Shown here one piece after another: positions 44,561 to 55,695 of a stretch of 64,000 nucleotides of DNA. The position numbers and the translations under genes are program-made. The DNA comes from Haematococcus lacustris (lineage: Eukaryota > Chlorophyta > Chlorophyceae > Chlamydomonadales > Haematococcaceae): contig JASKMD010000012.1 in the NCBI GenBank assembly GCA_030144725.1, positions 415,291 to 479,290 of the forward strand, read 5' to 3'. Each line of letters begins with the position of its first letter. The stretch's first letter is position 1. The notes beneath the pieces were generated by a model, which did not search any database, was not told the origin of the DNA, and worked only from the letters and a program-made list of their open reading frames with translations.

Positions 44561-47500
44561 TCATGCAGCTGAGGCGGCCTGGACCAGCCCCTTGGCAATG
44601 AGGTCCGCAGGCAAGGGAGTGCCTTGTCGCAATTGCCCAACATCGGTGATGACCTGCAAGTACACACAACGAATGCACGCAAGGGGAGTGCTGGATTATG
44701 ACAATGCTCATTAACACGAGCTTGTCAGTGCCGACATTATGCTCTCCCTTCCCCTCCCAGCCATCACTATGCCCATCACCTTTGCCCTTAGCACCTGCAA
44801 GTACTGCGCGGGTCACGTCACACATAACAGTGTGGCAGGACACATGCTATGAATTACTAAGACTCATGCATGATGGATTTTGAACGTCATAGTGATTAAC
44901 ATGTATAGGTGCCAGGGCCTCAGCAAACTGCAACCTGCAGGTGTTGATGGCGTAGGCTGTGGTCATAGCGTGGTTGGTTGGGGTGCACAGCTGGTGTGAT
45001 AGCTCAGGCATTATGAAACATCAGCTCAGTGGCTGACATGGGGCTCCAGCTGCACTCCAGAACAGCCCTTCAGTTGTTGTGCAGGCTGCTACTCACTGCG
45101 TCAGGGGAGTTCAGCAGCTCATTGTTGCGTTGCCCCCGACTTAGAGCATTCACTGCCTCTGCCACCTGATGGGCATACATGCACACAGTGCACGACATTG
45201 GAGCACGCTCAGCACGTAGGAGGGCGTTCTTGCATTGCAATGCAATGCATTGCTTGCTTAGGTGCTTGTGTTGCAATGAAGGAGGCCGCCTGCGTCACGG
45301 GGCATGTGTTCCACAGTCATCACCAACATGACAAGTGCCATTGATGCAGTTGTCACTGGCTGCCACTGAGCTTCTTATCTTGCTGCTGCTACGCAAACAC
45401 TTGATGACAAAGGTGCACATCACTGTAGAGGGGAGCAGGGACAGCAAAAAGAGGACAAGCAGGACAAACCCAGCTGGCCCATACACCACTTGCCCTGGTG
45501 GCCCCACACCTCAACAGCCCCCTGCCTTTTGCTCCCTAAACGTATAGCCATACTGCCCCTACTACTGCTCAGTAGGCATCACCCTGCATGTCCTACCTAA
45601 ACACCTCGTCACTTGTCTACTATGTAAGCTCTATACCTCGATGCGCTGGCATGTCCCACCACTAGGCCAGCCCCCCCTCTCTACCCTTGCTGCTTCAAGC
45701 CGCTTCACCCCCTGCCCCATGGACCTCTTGTTTCAGTATGCGCATGGGAAGGTAGCAGCAATCTCATCACTCTCATCAGTTCCAGGTACAACTTCCTCTT
45801 ATGCAACATGCAACAAGGTAGTGCCTATGGGTAATCTTACTCAGCTAAAGCTCCATCACTACAGCGTCATCGGTCGCACCCTCGATGACTACAAACCCCA
45901 CACTGGTGGCACGTTCCTTGCCAGACCAATGGGCACCCCACTAAACTAACAGGGCCATGCCCCGCTAAGCTGTGCAGATGGGCAGGCCGCCCCGCCATGT
46001 AGACACCAGGCTGGCCAGGCCAGGAGTGGATGGAAGTGCCCGGAAAGGCCCTGTTGCGCAAGTGGCGGCGCAAGCTAGTCACCCCAGGCCCCTCCCCTCA
46101 ACCCCCGCTTACCCTGGCCCCTGCCCCCCTGGATGCCCTGTCCCCCGGCCCTGCACCCCAGCCCCCTACCAGGGTTCCTCCCCAGTAGCCCCTGCCTGCC
46201 TTGCCCCCTCTCACCTCCCACCCTGACACCAGTTCACCAAAGATCACATAGTTGTGGTTCAGGTGCGGCGCCGGTCCCATCAGGATCGAGAAGTGGCCAG
46301 TGTTGGTGTCGTGGCCCCCGTTTGCAACAGACAACAGACCCTGCAGTGGGACAGGAAGGTGGGCAGGCTGCTGGGCACACACCAGCACTGCTGCCACTGT
46401 CCACTGCAGCCGGTTGCAGGGGAGGCGTGTTGCTTGCCTTGGAGCATGCGTGCCAGGTTTGGCAGGCAAGGTGGCGCAGCCTGAGGGTGTAGGGTGCCGC
46501 TGGCTCATGCTTGACAAGCGTCATGTCATGATGCTGTCGATTATGATGATGATGACACATGCACAGAACGCTGCGGATGGCATTCAGGAGTCTCAAAGTC
46601 AGCAGGCAGGCCATGCTCACCAGTTCCGCTACGCCTGCTGATTTTTTGCTGCATGTCAGGCATTGCATTGTACTGATGGTTGCAAAGCCAACAGCACAGT
46701 GCCAGGCCACCTGGCTGGTCCAAGGTGTTTTGCAGTGCCCTGCAGGGGCCAATGCCCAGTAGGTGCCAAGGCCCAGGAGGGCACTTTGGACTCCCACAGC
46801 TCAACACAGCCTTGCCTCCCATCCTGACGCCCTGCGGCTTCAATCCCAGGCTAGCCTGCCTCCCCTGCTCAGAGGGTGGCCCCTAGTCTGGCAACACCTG
46901 GCAAACGGGTAAAACTGGCAAGAAGGAGCAAAGAAAATGGCGAGCAGATACGGCTGGAGAAGGGCCTGGCTAGTGCCCATTCAGTTGCGTGCCTAGCCTG
47001 CTTCAGTGGCCCCACTGGGTTGTGCCGCAGCCAGGCACAGCCTGGTGCCCCACCTTGCGGTCATGCACCAGCTTCAGGCCTTCAGGGTCGTCCTTGAACG
47101 TCCCACCCAACGCTGCCCCGACCTCCACGCCGGTCTGGTCGATGAATAGGTCAATGATGCGGTAGAAGCGGGCACCTTTCAAGGTGTGGCGCGGGCTGAC
47201 CTCCCCTGCACAGCGCAAGTGCCCGGCAGGTGGCGGTGACACTGGCTACTCAAGCAGGGCACTGCGGCTGTGCACATGTTGCTGCCTGACTGGATTAGGT
47301 GCATGTTCGGAGACGTACAGTGACAGTGCAGGGTTGGTGAGTGACATATGGTGAGTGACACATGTACAGTGACAGTGCAGGGTTGGTGAGTGAGACAGCA
47401 CGGCCACAGTTAAAGAAAAACTGGCCAGCAGAAAGGAATTGGAGAAGGGCCTGGCCAACACCCCTTCAGTTGCGTGCACCTGCACCTACACCTGCCGGCC

Positions 47501-49702
47501 AGCCCAGCCACATCCCATGGATCAGCAGCCACAGCCAGCGAGATTGCACATCTTTTGACCGAGTGTGACAGATCATGGCAGAGAGCAAGGCTAAGGGCAC
47601 CGCCTAGTGACATGTCAGCCACGTGGAGTTCTTCCCAGCTATTGCAGCCCCGCAGCAGCTGCTCACACGAGGCAGCCATGCTCAGCAGCCACGGCTGCTT
47701 TTGACAGCGCATGGGGTGGGGTTGGAGGCAACGAAGCTCATCAAGCAAGCGGTCAAGGTGGTCAGCACTGCAACCCTCCACATGATGTCAGCATGATGCA
47801 CCAAGGAAGCAGTGACAATGGTGTGATCAGTTTCTGATCAGCTCTCTGTCCCCTCTTATCTGCCCCATGACCTGCCTCGCGCCTTGCAACACAGCCAGAC
47901 CAGCCTTGTGCCTTGCCTTGCTTTGCTTCAACTTCAAGACCAAGGCCCACACGGCTGCTGCATGTCACACTCATGCCCCTGTCCCTCACACTTTGCGACC
48001 CTGCACTTCACACCTGTGCACATGCGCCGCATGTTTTCTGCAGCCCAAGGACTTGTGTTTGTGAACAACACAAACTCCATGCGGCCAATTGGCTTGCCCT
48101 TGATGGCAATGTCCAGCCACACTAGAGGAAGGGTGACATCATCCCTGCAGGCATGACATGCTCACATGCACAACACAGGGTTAGGCATGGCCTCCTTGCA
48201 CACACTACTGGCCTCAGCACGGTCAGGGAGGGCAGTGTTCTCAGCACAGTGCCACACTGCTCCTCCAGTTTCCATGAGGACCTGTCACTCTTTCTGCATG
48301 GAAACCCTACTTAAGCACTTTGATGTTGCCATGCAAGGCCATGCCACACGGGGTCTATCTAGGGGTGCCATGTGGCCCCTGGCCATGTCCCTGGGGAGTG
48401 GGTTGGTCAGGGTAGCGCTGACACTGTGGCTGAAAGCGGGGAGCAGGAGCCAGGCAGGGAACCACCAGCTGGGCTCACAAGCCCATAGGGAGCTAGCAAG
48501 CAGAGACAGCTGAACCTGGCATACCACACGATAGCTGAATAGGACATCCCTGTCTTCCTCTGAATCAAGCACTGAGGCAGACGGAGTATCTGACAAGGGT
48601 GCCCCATCCCTCCTACACGATTCATGGCGCAGGGTGAGCACCTGATACCCTGTACACAGAGACTTGCCTAGAGTTTATGACGTTTTCTTTGCAAAGAAGT
48701 GGACAGATCTATGCAAGTCTCTGTGTAGGGCAAGTATGTGCAAGAGCCGCCTTGTGGATGTGTTGTGTTTAAGTAGTGTTCGGCTCCCAGCCCAGCAGCG
48801 AAAGATCCTTGGGCGACCCACCTGAGCTGTGCCAGTCTCTTGGCCTCCGCCACCTCTTTGGCGTGCTTCTTGGCCTGGGCGGCGTCCCACTCAGCATCGC
48901 TGGCCAAGACGCCGGAGGTCCAGGCAATGCCTGCAACACAGTCAGCGCAGGGGATGGAGAGGTAGAGGGTGGGGTGGGAGAGGGTAGAGAGGTAGAGGGT
49001 GAGGGTGAAGATGGGGTGAGAGTGAGGGTGGAGAGGTTGAGGGTGAGGGTGAAGATGGGGTGAGGGTGAGGGTAGAGAGGTAGAGGGTGAGGGTGAAGAT
49101 GGGGTGAGAGTGAGGGTGGAGAGGTTGAGGGTGAGGGTGAAGATGGGGTGAGGGTGAGGGTGGGAGAGGTAGAGGGTGAGGGTGAAGATGGGGTGAGGGT
49201 GAGGGTGGGAAAGGTAGAGGGTAGAGGGTGAAGATGGAGAAGCAGAGGGTAAGAGGTAGAGGGTGGGACAGGAGAGGAGCATGTGGTGAGCAAAAGAGAG
49301 GCAGGGCCCACCAGGGCTAAGCAGGGGTGGTTGCAATGAGGTAAGAAGGGGCCGGGAGGGGTAGAGCAAGGTCGGGTTGGGAAGGGGTGGGCAGGGTGTG
49401 TAAGGAAGGGGTAGGCAGGGGGTGGGAAGGGGTGGGTTGGGTGAGGCAGAGCAAGGTGGCAAAGGTCAGACTGTGTGGAGGTCTGCAATGTCCCAGAATG
49501 CACGCCATTTGTTTCATTTGTGCCATTGTAAGCCACTATCCGACGCGCCACTGTACCGACGCGCTCCGCTGCACTTCCCTGAAGCTGTCTCCGCTGACCT
49601 GGGTGGCCCTTGCCCACTGCCGCTTCCAGCAGCTCAGCTACATCCGCTTTCTTTAGCCAGCACTCCTTGTGTTTGCGTCGCCCCTCTACAGAGGTGAGTA
49701 GT

Positions 49703-49766
<64 letters not shown>

Positions 49767-49771
49767 CCAGC

Positions 49772-49823
<52 letters not shown>

Positions 49824-50184
49824 CCAGCATACAACAGCAGCACCAGCAGCAGCGGATGGAGTCCAAGAGCCTGAGGGAGATCTCTTGCATGTGGAGGTGT
49901 GATGAGGCTGTGGATGAAGGTTGGCTAGGCTAGGCTGATTGGCTAAGGACCCTGGCACAGCAGGCAGGCACTGGACCAGCTGAGCAAGAGTCTGGCCAGG
50001 CGGAGAAGCAGGTGGGTGTTGATGGGCAGACAGGGGGTGATGAGGGTCAGGGGCACCCACCTCCTAGGGGCCCGCAGCCCCCCTCCTGGCCGCACCATAC
50101 CCACACATTGCAGCCCTCAGTCACCCTGGTCTGGCAGGCCTCGCAGCAGGCCGCTGCGCTGGCTGTCAAATGCTGGTCGCCCCA
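44561..50184 (-). CDS. PAN/Apple-domain cyclophilin-type peptidyl-prolyl isomerase
   Basis: Exons in gene order: 50184-50061, 49685-49599, 48930-48822, 48144-48014, 47205-47054, 46340-46215, 45165-45097, 44653-44561 (TGA). Phases 1, 1, 2, 1, 0, 0, 0 all agree. The first two exons plus the start of the third form a PAN/Apple domain: ACCEACQTRVTEGCNVWVWC, then KHKECWLKKADV and IAWTSGVL. A charged helix (AKKHAKEVAEAKRLAQLR) links to the cyclophilin fold: VWLDIAIKGKPIGRMEFVLF, FYRIIDLFIDQTG, LSVANGGHDTNTGHFSILMG, HNYVIFGELVSGWE. By alignment to human CypA, Arg55, Phe60 and Gln63 are kept, but Phe113 is Ser and Trp121 is His, so activity may be weak and cyclosporin insensitivity is likely. The C-terminus ends AKGLVQAASAA. 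The 5' end upstream of 50184 is unresolved, so the N-terminus and any signal peptide are missing. Confidence 0.85.
45830..46085. mobile_element. Composite transposon debris inside the cyclophilin gene intron
   Basis: 45830-45955 is an RDTN-type tail in minus orientation. 45970-46085 encodes, on the plus strand, LCRWAGRPAM, a stop, then TPGWPGQEWMEVPGKALLRK, the C-terminal block also seen at 39960-40110. The two pieces are in opposite orientation and lie in the intron between exons 46340-46215 and 45165-45097. Confidence 0.6.
47410..47781 (-). other. Open frame inside a cyclophilin-gene intron, status unclear
   Basis: A 123-codon frame lies in the 808-bp intron between exons 48144-48014 and 47205-47054. 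It includes ADHLDRLLDELRCLQPHP and SCEQLLRGCNSWEELHVADM. Composition is gene-like, but the flanking exons join in phase without it and give a normal cyclophilin order (MCTG-EVSP). It may be an unused or alternative exon, or chance. No family recognised. Confidence 0.25.
48955..49265. repeat. Intronic minisatellite (GAGGGTGAAGATGGGGTGAG type)
   Basis: About five imperfect units of 55-60 bp built from 'gtagagggtgagggtgaag' and 'atggggtgagagtgagggtg', in the intron between cyclophilin-gene exons 49685-49599 and 48930-48822. On the minus strand it produces spurious Ser/Pro/Thr-rich ORFs. Confidence 0.85.
49694..49860. repeat. (AGC)n microsatellite, intronic
   Basis: About 50 AGC units with scattered ACC and GGC changes, in the intron between exons 50184-50061 and 49685-49599 of the PAN-cyclophilin gene (CTG on the sense strand). 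Only 9 bp separate it from the exon 2 acceptor. Confidence 0.93.
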
Positions 50185-50634
50185 CTGCGGCGACCAGGGC
50201 AGCCCAGGACGCAGAGGAAGGACGTAACAAAATGACGCAGCAGCAACTCAAGACAGGAGCAATGTGTGTCACAGTACAGTGTTAGGGCGCAGCGGCTGTG
50301 GGTCGAGTTTATGGTCACTAGTTGGATAAGAGGAGTTGAGGGCAGGGGCATGGGCTGAGGGACGAAAGCGCAGGTGAGTCGCCCTAGGGCACAGCCTCAT
50401 GCCCACCCTGGCACTTGCCCTGCTCTGGCACTTGCCCTGCCTTGGCACTTGCCCTGCCCCGGCATAAGCTCTGCCCTGGCATCCAGCCTGAGCCACCCAA
50501 GCCTTTCACCTGCACCACCCCGCCCTGGTACTCCGCATGGGCTTCAGCATGGCAGGAAGGGGGTATCAAAGCACCTGTGCCATCTGCTGGGCTGCCTGCT
50601 GGCAACGCAGTCACTGCCACAGTATGACTGGCAA

Positions 50635-50683
<49 letters not shown>

Positions 50684-50886
50684 ATTACTGCCTTGACTAT
50701 TGCTAAGACTGCTGTTGCTGCCGGCCCTGCCCGCCTGAATCTTACGATCTGCCAACGTTGCCACAGCCAGGCTGGTGCTGCCATGCTGCTCCCCCCTGCA
50801 GAGCACGCAACGCACAAGCTACCCTGTTTCTTCAACCAACTCTGTTTCTGTTTAACTTTTTCTTCATCACTCCATGAATCTACTCC
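50185..50886. other. Unresolved 5' region of the PAN-cyclophilin gene
   Basis: Should contain upstream exons or the promoter of the minus-strand gene. A Ser-rich minus-strand frame encoded by (CTG)n at 50637-50682 is open around 50384-50815, but no acceptor/donor pair with matching phase could be chosen. The repeat itself is clear: 15 CTG units. Confidence 0.35.
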
Positions 50887-51373
50887 AAAGAACCGCCTGC
50901 TGCGTCCAGCCTGGAGCAAGCAGCGTGACCAGCCAGTGCGGGGCCTGATGTGGAGTCCAGTAGTGCCCCCACGCAAGCCCCCATAACCCCCATGCAGCAG
51001 CCAGGCAGCCACACCGGCAGCAGCCTCAAAGCCTGGGCCCAGCACTCCCCCGCCAGCCAAGCGCAGCAAGCGCACCAAGGCTGAGCAGGCAGCTGAGCCC
51101 ACCCAGCCAACCAAGGGCAAAAGCAAGGCCCAGGGCAAGGCTGCCAAAGCCAAGCCAGAACCACAGCCAGCCAGGTGGCTGGACAGGGACTGCAATGCAG
51201 CATTGAACATGCAGCGCATTGGGGAGAGCAGGTGGCGCCCGCTGGAGCTGTGTTACTGGCCAAAGCAGGGAGCTCTGCCAGCCAAGGGCAAGGAGTACCC
51301 TGGCCTGGGGTACAAGCGGCTGCGAAACCGGCCACCCAAGGCCCAGGAGCAGCAGCCTGTTGTGGCACAGTAG
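50887..51373 (+). pseudogene. TnpB/Fanzor-like transposon gene, 5'-truncated copy
   Basis: Plus-strand frame begins in NRLLRPAWSKQRDQPVRGLM. It has an in-frame TAA after PVVPPRKPP, then a Lys/Pro-rich linker (PPPAKRSKRTKAEQ, GKAAKAKPEPQP). It ends with ARWLDRDCNAALNMQRIGES, WRPLELCYW and GKEYPGLGYKRLRNR before TAG at 51371-51373. RDCNAALNM is the RuvC-III/OrfB zinc-ribbon-type motif. The N-terminal NLS exon and the VDEHRTT block are missing, and the internal stop makes it a pseudogene. The linker here (about 55 residues) is longer than in the copy at 56261. Confidence 0.7.
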
Positions 51374-51650
51374 TATGTGTCGCCATTTGAGCTGTCATCA
51401 GCTTTACATGAGCACATGCAGGTCATGCCAACTCTACACTATAGCCCGCGCAGTCAGGCAATAATGTAGGTGGTAAGCACTCATGTGCCATGTGCATGGG
51501 TACACTCCACACAGCCCCTTAACACCATTTGTGTAGTCCCGCTAGTGGTCCCTAGTGGTCTGACTCAAATGGAGGCCCTAGTGAGGGACGGGGGGGCTAC
51601 TCCCCCCTGCATCATGCATTGCTAGAGGGTGAGGTCAGGGTGCACTGCAT
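51374..51650 (+). ncRNA. Conserved 3' tail of the DCN-type element (candidate guide-RNA-like region)
   Basis: Runs from the stop codon through 'gagctgtcatcagcttta', 'catgccaactctacactata', 'gtgcatgggtacactccaca' and 'ccctagtggtccctagtggt' to 'gagggacgggggggctac'. It recurs, inverted, downstream of the minus-strand copies at 54420-54640, 55985-56255, 60965-61190 and 62755-63035. It is non-coding in all copies. The RNA role is a hypothesis based on TnpB/Fanzor biology, not on a seen structure. Confidence 0.3.
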
Positions 51651-52545
51651 TGAGTACACATCAGTAGGACAAGCTGCCTGCTGCTCAGCCCAGCTGTGTT
51701 GGTAGCTGGTAAGTACTGGTACAAATCTGCATGTTTTTCTCACCTTCCTCCAGTTGCAAACTCTTGGCTGCTAGTCTGTAGCTCATGCTGCTCCATCATG
51801 TCATGCAGGGTGTTATGTCTGTTGACCTGCCACACCAACAACCTGCGCAAGCCTCAAGCATCCCGTCAGGCTGGGTTACAGTGGGCAGATAAGCAGACAT
51901 ACAGACACAAATACCATGCCGTACATGCAGACACCAAAAATAATAACTGGCGCGAGCATGTTAGCCACGATCGGCATCTCCGTGCGGGGCCCCGCGCGAG
52001 CTCGGGAATGCACTGGCGACATTGCGTCTTGCGCTTAGCAACAGGCACACGGTAGAGGCACGCGATGTGAGGTTACAACATGCTGCACTGCATGCAAGAG
52101 CAAATAGAAGTGCGAAAACACGCAGGGCAGCTGCTTCTCATTCTCCATATCGCATGTCACACACTGAATTCAAAACGACGCACGATGCCCGTTGTCATCC
52201 ACAGCTACGCTGGCCCAGCTGGTGCGGGACTCGTCTACTATCGTTACCTCGCCTGTCATTGTACCCACCCTGTCAGCCTGCCACCATTGTGCGGCAGGCC
52301 TGTAGCACTGTCTTGGCACTCACCCCCCCGCTGTGTTGATGGCAGCATTGCCAGTAAGGTCTACCACTTGCTTAACACAGCCGCAAAGCTCCAGGGACAC
52401 AAAGCAGGTAAACAAAACTCACTCAACAAGGAACAACATGTTTTACTTTACCAGCTAATGAGTGACAGACTTCAACCTACCCCTCCATTTGCATCTTAGT
52501 ACGCTTAGACAAACAAAACTCATTCATCAAGGAACAACATGTTTG
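51651..52545. other. Unannotated stretch
   Basis: No recognised gene on either strand. 52420-52545 repeats material also present at 41470-41560 ('ggaacaacatgttt', 'cctacccctccatttgcatc'). Confidence 0.4.
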
Positions 52546-52549
52546 ACTG

Positions 52550-53233
52550 TGGGTAATCTCACTCAGCTACTCCAATCAAGTTGAAGCGTCCTCAATCGCA
52601 CCCTTGATGAGTGCAAACCCCACACCGGTGGCACGTTCGTGGGCAAACCCTACGACCACTGGGCACCTCACCAAAACTAACAGCTTATTGATTTGTAAGG
52701 CTAACAGCCTGTGTAAACTACTAGTGCATTGTTGCGGGCCCGGCCATCAATGCCCCACCGGTACTCTGCAGCCTGGTGCAACCTCTGCCTGACCTTGGGC
52801 AGCCGGTCATTGACCCGCTTGTAGCGCTGCTGATACTCCTTGCCAACGGGGGGGAGAGCCTCCCTGTCCTTCCAGCTGCACAGCTCCAGGGGGCGCTGCA
52901 TGCTCTCCCCAATGCGCTGGAAGTTGAGGCACCCGTTGGTGTCCCGGTCCAGCCACCTGCCCCATGGGGGGGCCTGGGGTCGTGAGACTGGGTCAGGTGC
53001 AGCAAGGGGGGGGCTGGTTCTGGGCAGGGGGAGGTGGTGCACCCTGGGTGGGAGAGGGGGTGGGGGGTTGGGCAGGGGGAGGGGGGTCCAGGGCAGGGGC
53101 AGGGGTGGGGGGTCCTGGGCAGGGGCAAGGGGTTCCTGGGCAAGGAGGGCCTGGGCAGGGGCAGGGGGCTCCTGAGCTGGGGGAGAGGAGGGGGGTTAGG
53201 CGGCTCCTCATGACACCACTTCAGGCCCCGCAC
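52550..53233 (-). mobile_element. RDTN-type transposon gene, 3' half only
   Basis: The tail (52550-52700) and C-terminal coding part (52701-53000) are almost identical to 41955-42400: GRWLDRDTNGCLNFQRIG, PLELCSWKDREALPPVGKEY and RARNNALVVYTGC before the stop. Upstream is only a Pro-rich linker to 53233, then unrelated sequence, so the 5' two thirds are missing. Near-identity to the copy at 42 kb points to recent spread or gene conversion. Confidence 0.65.
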
Positions 53234-53521
53234 ATCCTCAGCATGCCGCAGGCTCCAGGCTGGTCCAGGCTGGACACAAAGGAGGCTGGTCGCAGCTGGT
53301 CACAAAGTGTCCCAAACGCCTGCCAACTGAAGCAGGGGTCCTTTACTCAGAGTGGCTGAACCAAAAGGGTGGGGGGTGGGGGGGCAATCCTGACAAGCCT
53401 GTGTGTTGGGAAAGGACAAACGGTTCATAGGATTTGCTGAGTGCTGCACACATGGTACCTCGTGACTCGAGATGACAAGGGAACCAGGTATCATACTTCC
53501 GTTTCATTACCCCAGGATACC

Positions 53522-53761
53522 TCAGGACATGAGTTTGATTTCATGAATGTGCGGCTGTTCAATACGCGCTGCCTGTCGGTCGTCCTCCTGGCCTCGGCTT
53601 TGCAGCTGAACCATACCGCTGCAATAGCCGTCAATGGCGCGACAGGCCAGCTGTTCAGCGGCGAGCGCTTCCGGCGGTACTCCGAGCCAGCCTCCAGCTG
53701 TCCGTTGCGAGACGATGGAGCGGTTAATGGCGGTGAGACGTGCAGCCGTGTACGCACTCAT
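53522..53761 (-). CDS. Unrecognised small ORF (79 aa)
   Basis: ATG at 53761 to TGA. The product begins MSAYTAARLTAINRSIVSQR, continues through WLGVPPEALAAEQLACRAID and ends PHIHEIKLMS. Composition is well mixed and lacks the low-complexity bias of neighbouring frames, so it may be a real exon. A TGAG|GTATCC donor-like site sits exactly at the stop. The plus strand of the same DNA is also open (GHEFDFMNVRLFNTR), so the strand is uncertain. No family recognised. Confidence 0.3.
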   Translation of the reverse strand: MSAYTAARLTAINRSIVSQRTAGGWLGVPPEALAAEQLACRAIDGYCSGMVQLQSRGQEDDRQAARIEQPHIHEIKLMS

Positions 53762-53769
53762 CCTTGGGG

Positions 53770-53975
53770 ATCCTCAGTGGGCCTCTGTTTTGACTTTCAG
53801 GTCTGCACGGCCTCATTTCTTTATCAACACTGGCTGGGCAGGCCTGTACCTGTTGGGCCGTTGTTACCACAATCAATGGCATGACAGCGGCTATGCAGGC
53901 GCCAGTGAAATACCACCCGAGCTGGTGTGTGGTGGTGGTAGCAGATGTGGGGAGCCCGCATGCCATGCCTCCCAG
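53770..53975. repeat. Dispersed repeat family 4, copy 2
   Basis: Direct copy of 44334-44540 ('gcctctgttttgactttcag', 'ggctgggcaggcctgtacct', 'gccagtgaaataccacc'), about 92% alike by eye. Confidence 0.75.
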
Positions 53976-54419
53976 CCCTCGCCTGCAGTACCTCACATTG
54001 GTGGGTCACCACATCTGCTTTGGGGCCTGTTCCAGATGACTCATCCTAGGTAGTGTTTGCTTGGATTTGGCATCATGCATGATGCGTGCCTACCATGTAA
54101 GCCATTGCTGCATGTCTTTAACCAGGCATGTTCACTGCGTCTAAAACAATGACTAAACTGATGCATGCCAAGTGATGCACTGCTGTGTGCTACTGCATCA
54201 TGAATACTGCAGTAGGGTAACGATAAACAGCAAGCTAAGATAGCAGCAGCCCTAGGGTGTTAAAGTATGCATGCACAGCCTGCCCATGGTGGAGTTTTTG
54301 CAACTCTCGTCAGCTGTCAGACCACTATCGTGTCTATACCATAGCAAGAACATTGGGCGCTTGGTGGCTCTCGGCCAGGCGCGGCAAAGCAAGAGAGACA
54401 GAGGGACTGAACTGCAAGC

Positions 54420-54643
54420 AGCCCCCCCGTCCCTCACTAGGGCCTTTAATTGAGTCGGACCACTAGGGACCACTAGCGGGACTGCACAAATGGTGTTATG
54501 GAGCTGTGTGGAGTGTACCCATGCACATGGCACATGAGTGCTTACCACCTACATTATTGCCTGACTGCGCGGGCTATAGTGTAGAGTTGGCATGACCTGC
54601 ATGCGCTAATGTAAACTGATGACAGCTCAAATGGCGACACATA
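54420..54643 (-). ncRNA. Conserved 3' tail, copy A short element
   Basis: Reverse complement of the tail described at 51374-51650. It shares 'gcccccccgtccctcactag', 'gggaccactagcgggactgc' and 'ctatagtgtagagttggcat'. Non-coding; the guide-RNA idea is speculative. Confidence 0.3.
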
Positions 54644-55097
54644 CTACTGTGCCACAGCAGGCTGCTGCCGCCGGGCCTTGGGCGGCTTGTCTCGCACCCG
54701 CTTGTACCCCAGGCCAGGGTACTCCTTGACCTTGGCTGGCAGAGCTCCCTGCTCTGGCCAGTAGCACAGCTCCAGCGGGCGACACCTCCTCTCCCCGATG
54801 CGCTGCATGTTCAATGCCGCATTGCAGTCCCTGTCTACCCACCTGCCTGGCTGTGGTGCTGGCTTGCCCATGCCCTTGCCTTCGTCCTTGGTGGGCTGGG
54901 TAGGCTCAGCTTACCGTGACCCTGGGTCCCTGGTGGGACCGGGATGCTGCAAACAGCCCCAATGCTAACAGGCTGGCACAGCTCAGGTGGGACTGCCTGG
55001 TTGTTTGCTGGGCCTCTACCAGAGCCAGGTCATCCTGGACATTGACACATTCTGTTGCCAGGTGCTTGGCGGTGCCTTTCCGCTTCTTTCAAGCCAT
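54644..55097 (-). pseudogene. TnpB/Fanzor-like short copy with stop in the NLS exon (copy A)
   Basis: The start exon at 55097 reads ATG GCT TGA AAG AAG CGG. The third codon is a stop where copy B (61647) has CGA, giving MARKKRKGTAKHLA. The C-terminal part, 54915-54644, encodes KPAPQPGRWVDRDCNAALNM, RPLELCYWPEQGALPAK and LGYKRVRDKPPKARRQQPAV, then TAG. The whole centre of a TnpB-like protein, including the VDEHRTT block, is missing. It is a deletion derivative, further inactivated by the early stop. Confidence 0.65.
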
Positions 55098-55695
55098 TGC
55101 GCAATGTGCTTTGAGACGGCTGTGGCTTTTTCTAGCAAGGTGGTGACAGCGGATGAGATGCGAAGGGTGCACATGTCTCCACAGTGCAAAGCAGCTAGAC
55201 AAGCCATACAACCGTCTTGCATAACAGACGTGCACCCAGCGCAAATCAACACAGCTTAAACATTGGAAAGGGTGTCAGGCCTTGCCGGCCCCTGAGGCAA
55301 CACCTGCTTAGACAAGCAGGCAGGCACACAGACAGACAGGTTAGGTGGCACCCCTCCCCGCCATCAGCCGGTGGGTAGCAGCAGGGCCTGCCAGTGCATG
55401 ACAAGTTTGAGCCTGCATGCATAAGTGCATGGCTCCATGTGGGTGATTGATGCACAACCCTGTTGCTGTGCTTCCAGAATTCCATGGTGCATGTATACAG
55501 GCGCAAGTGTTAGCAGGCCACAGCCTGGCCAGCCTCTGTGAAGCATAAAGTCCGGCCAGCCCCACTGGCTCACTCCTGCTTCAATTGTCAACACACCCCA
55601 TGCAAGATTTTTCAGGGCCCCGCAGTTGCATTGTAGGTTGTAACCTCATCACCAGAGCCTGCCTATTGATTCCCTGCCTGCCTGCCTTGCTGCAG

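Noticed and set aside
48525..48640. Possible extra cyclophilin-gene exon (frame with SDTPSASVLDSEEDRDVLFS)
   Set aside because: Its attractive frame does not match the phases of the neighbouring exons, which join directly in phase (AQLR|DDVTL). Kept as a possible alternative exon only.
48668..49890. Ser/Pro/Thr-rich and poly-Leu open frames on the minus strand
   Set aside because: Produced by the intronic minisatellite and the (AGC)n tract. The true exons 49685-49599 and 48930-48822 use other boundaries and fit the phase of the PAN-cyclophilin gene.
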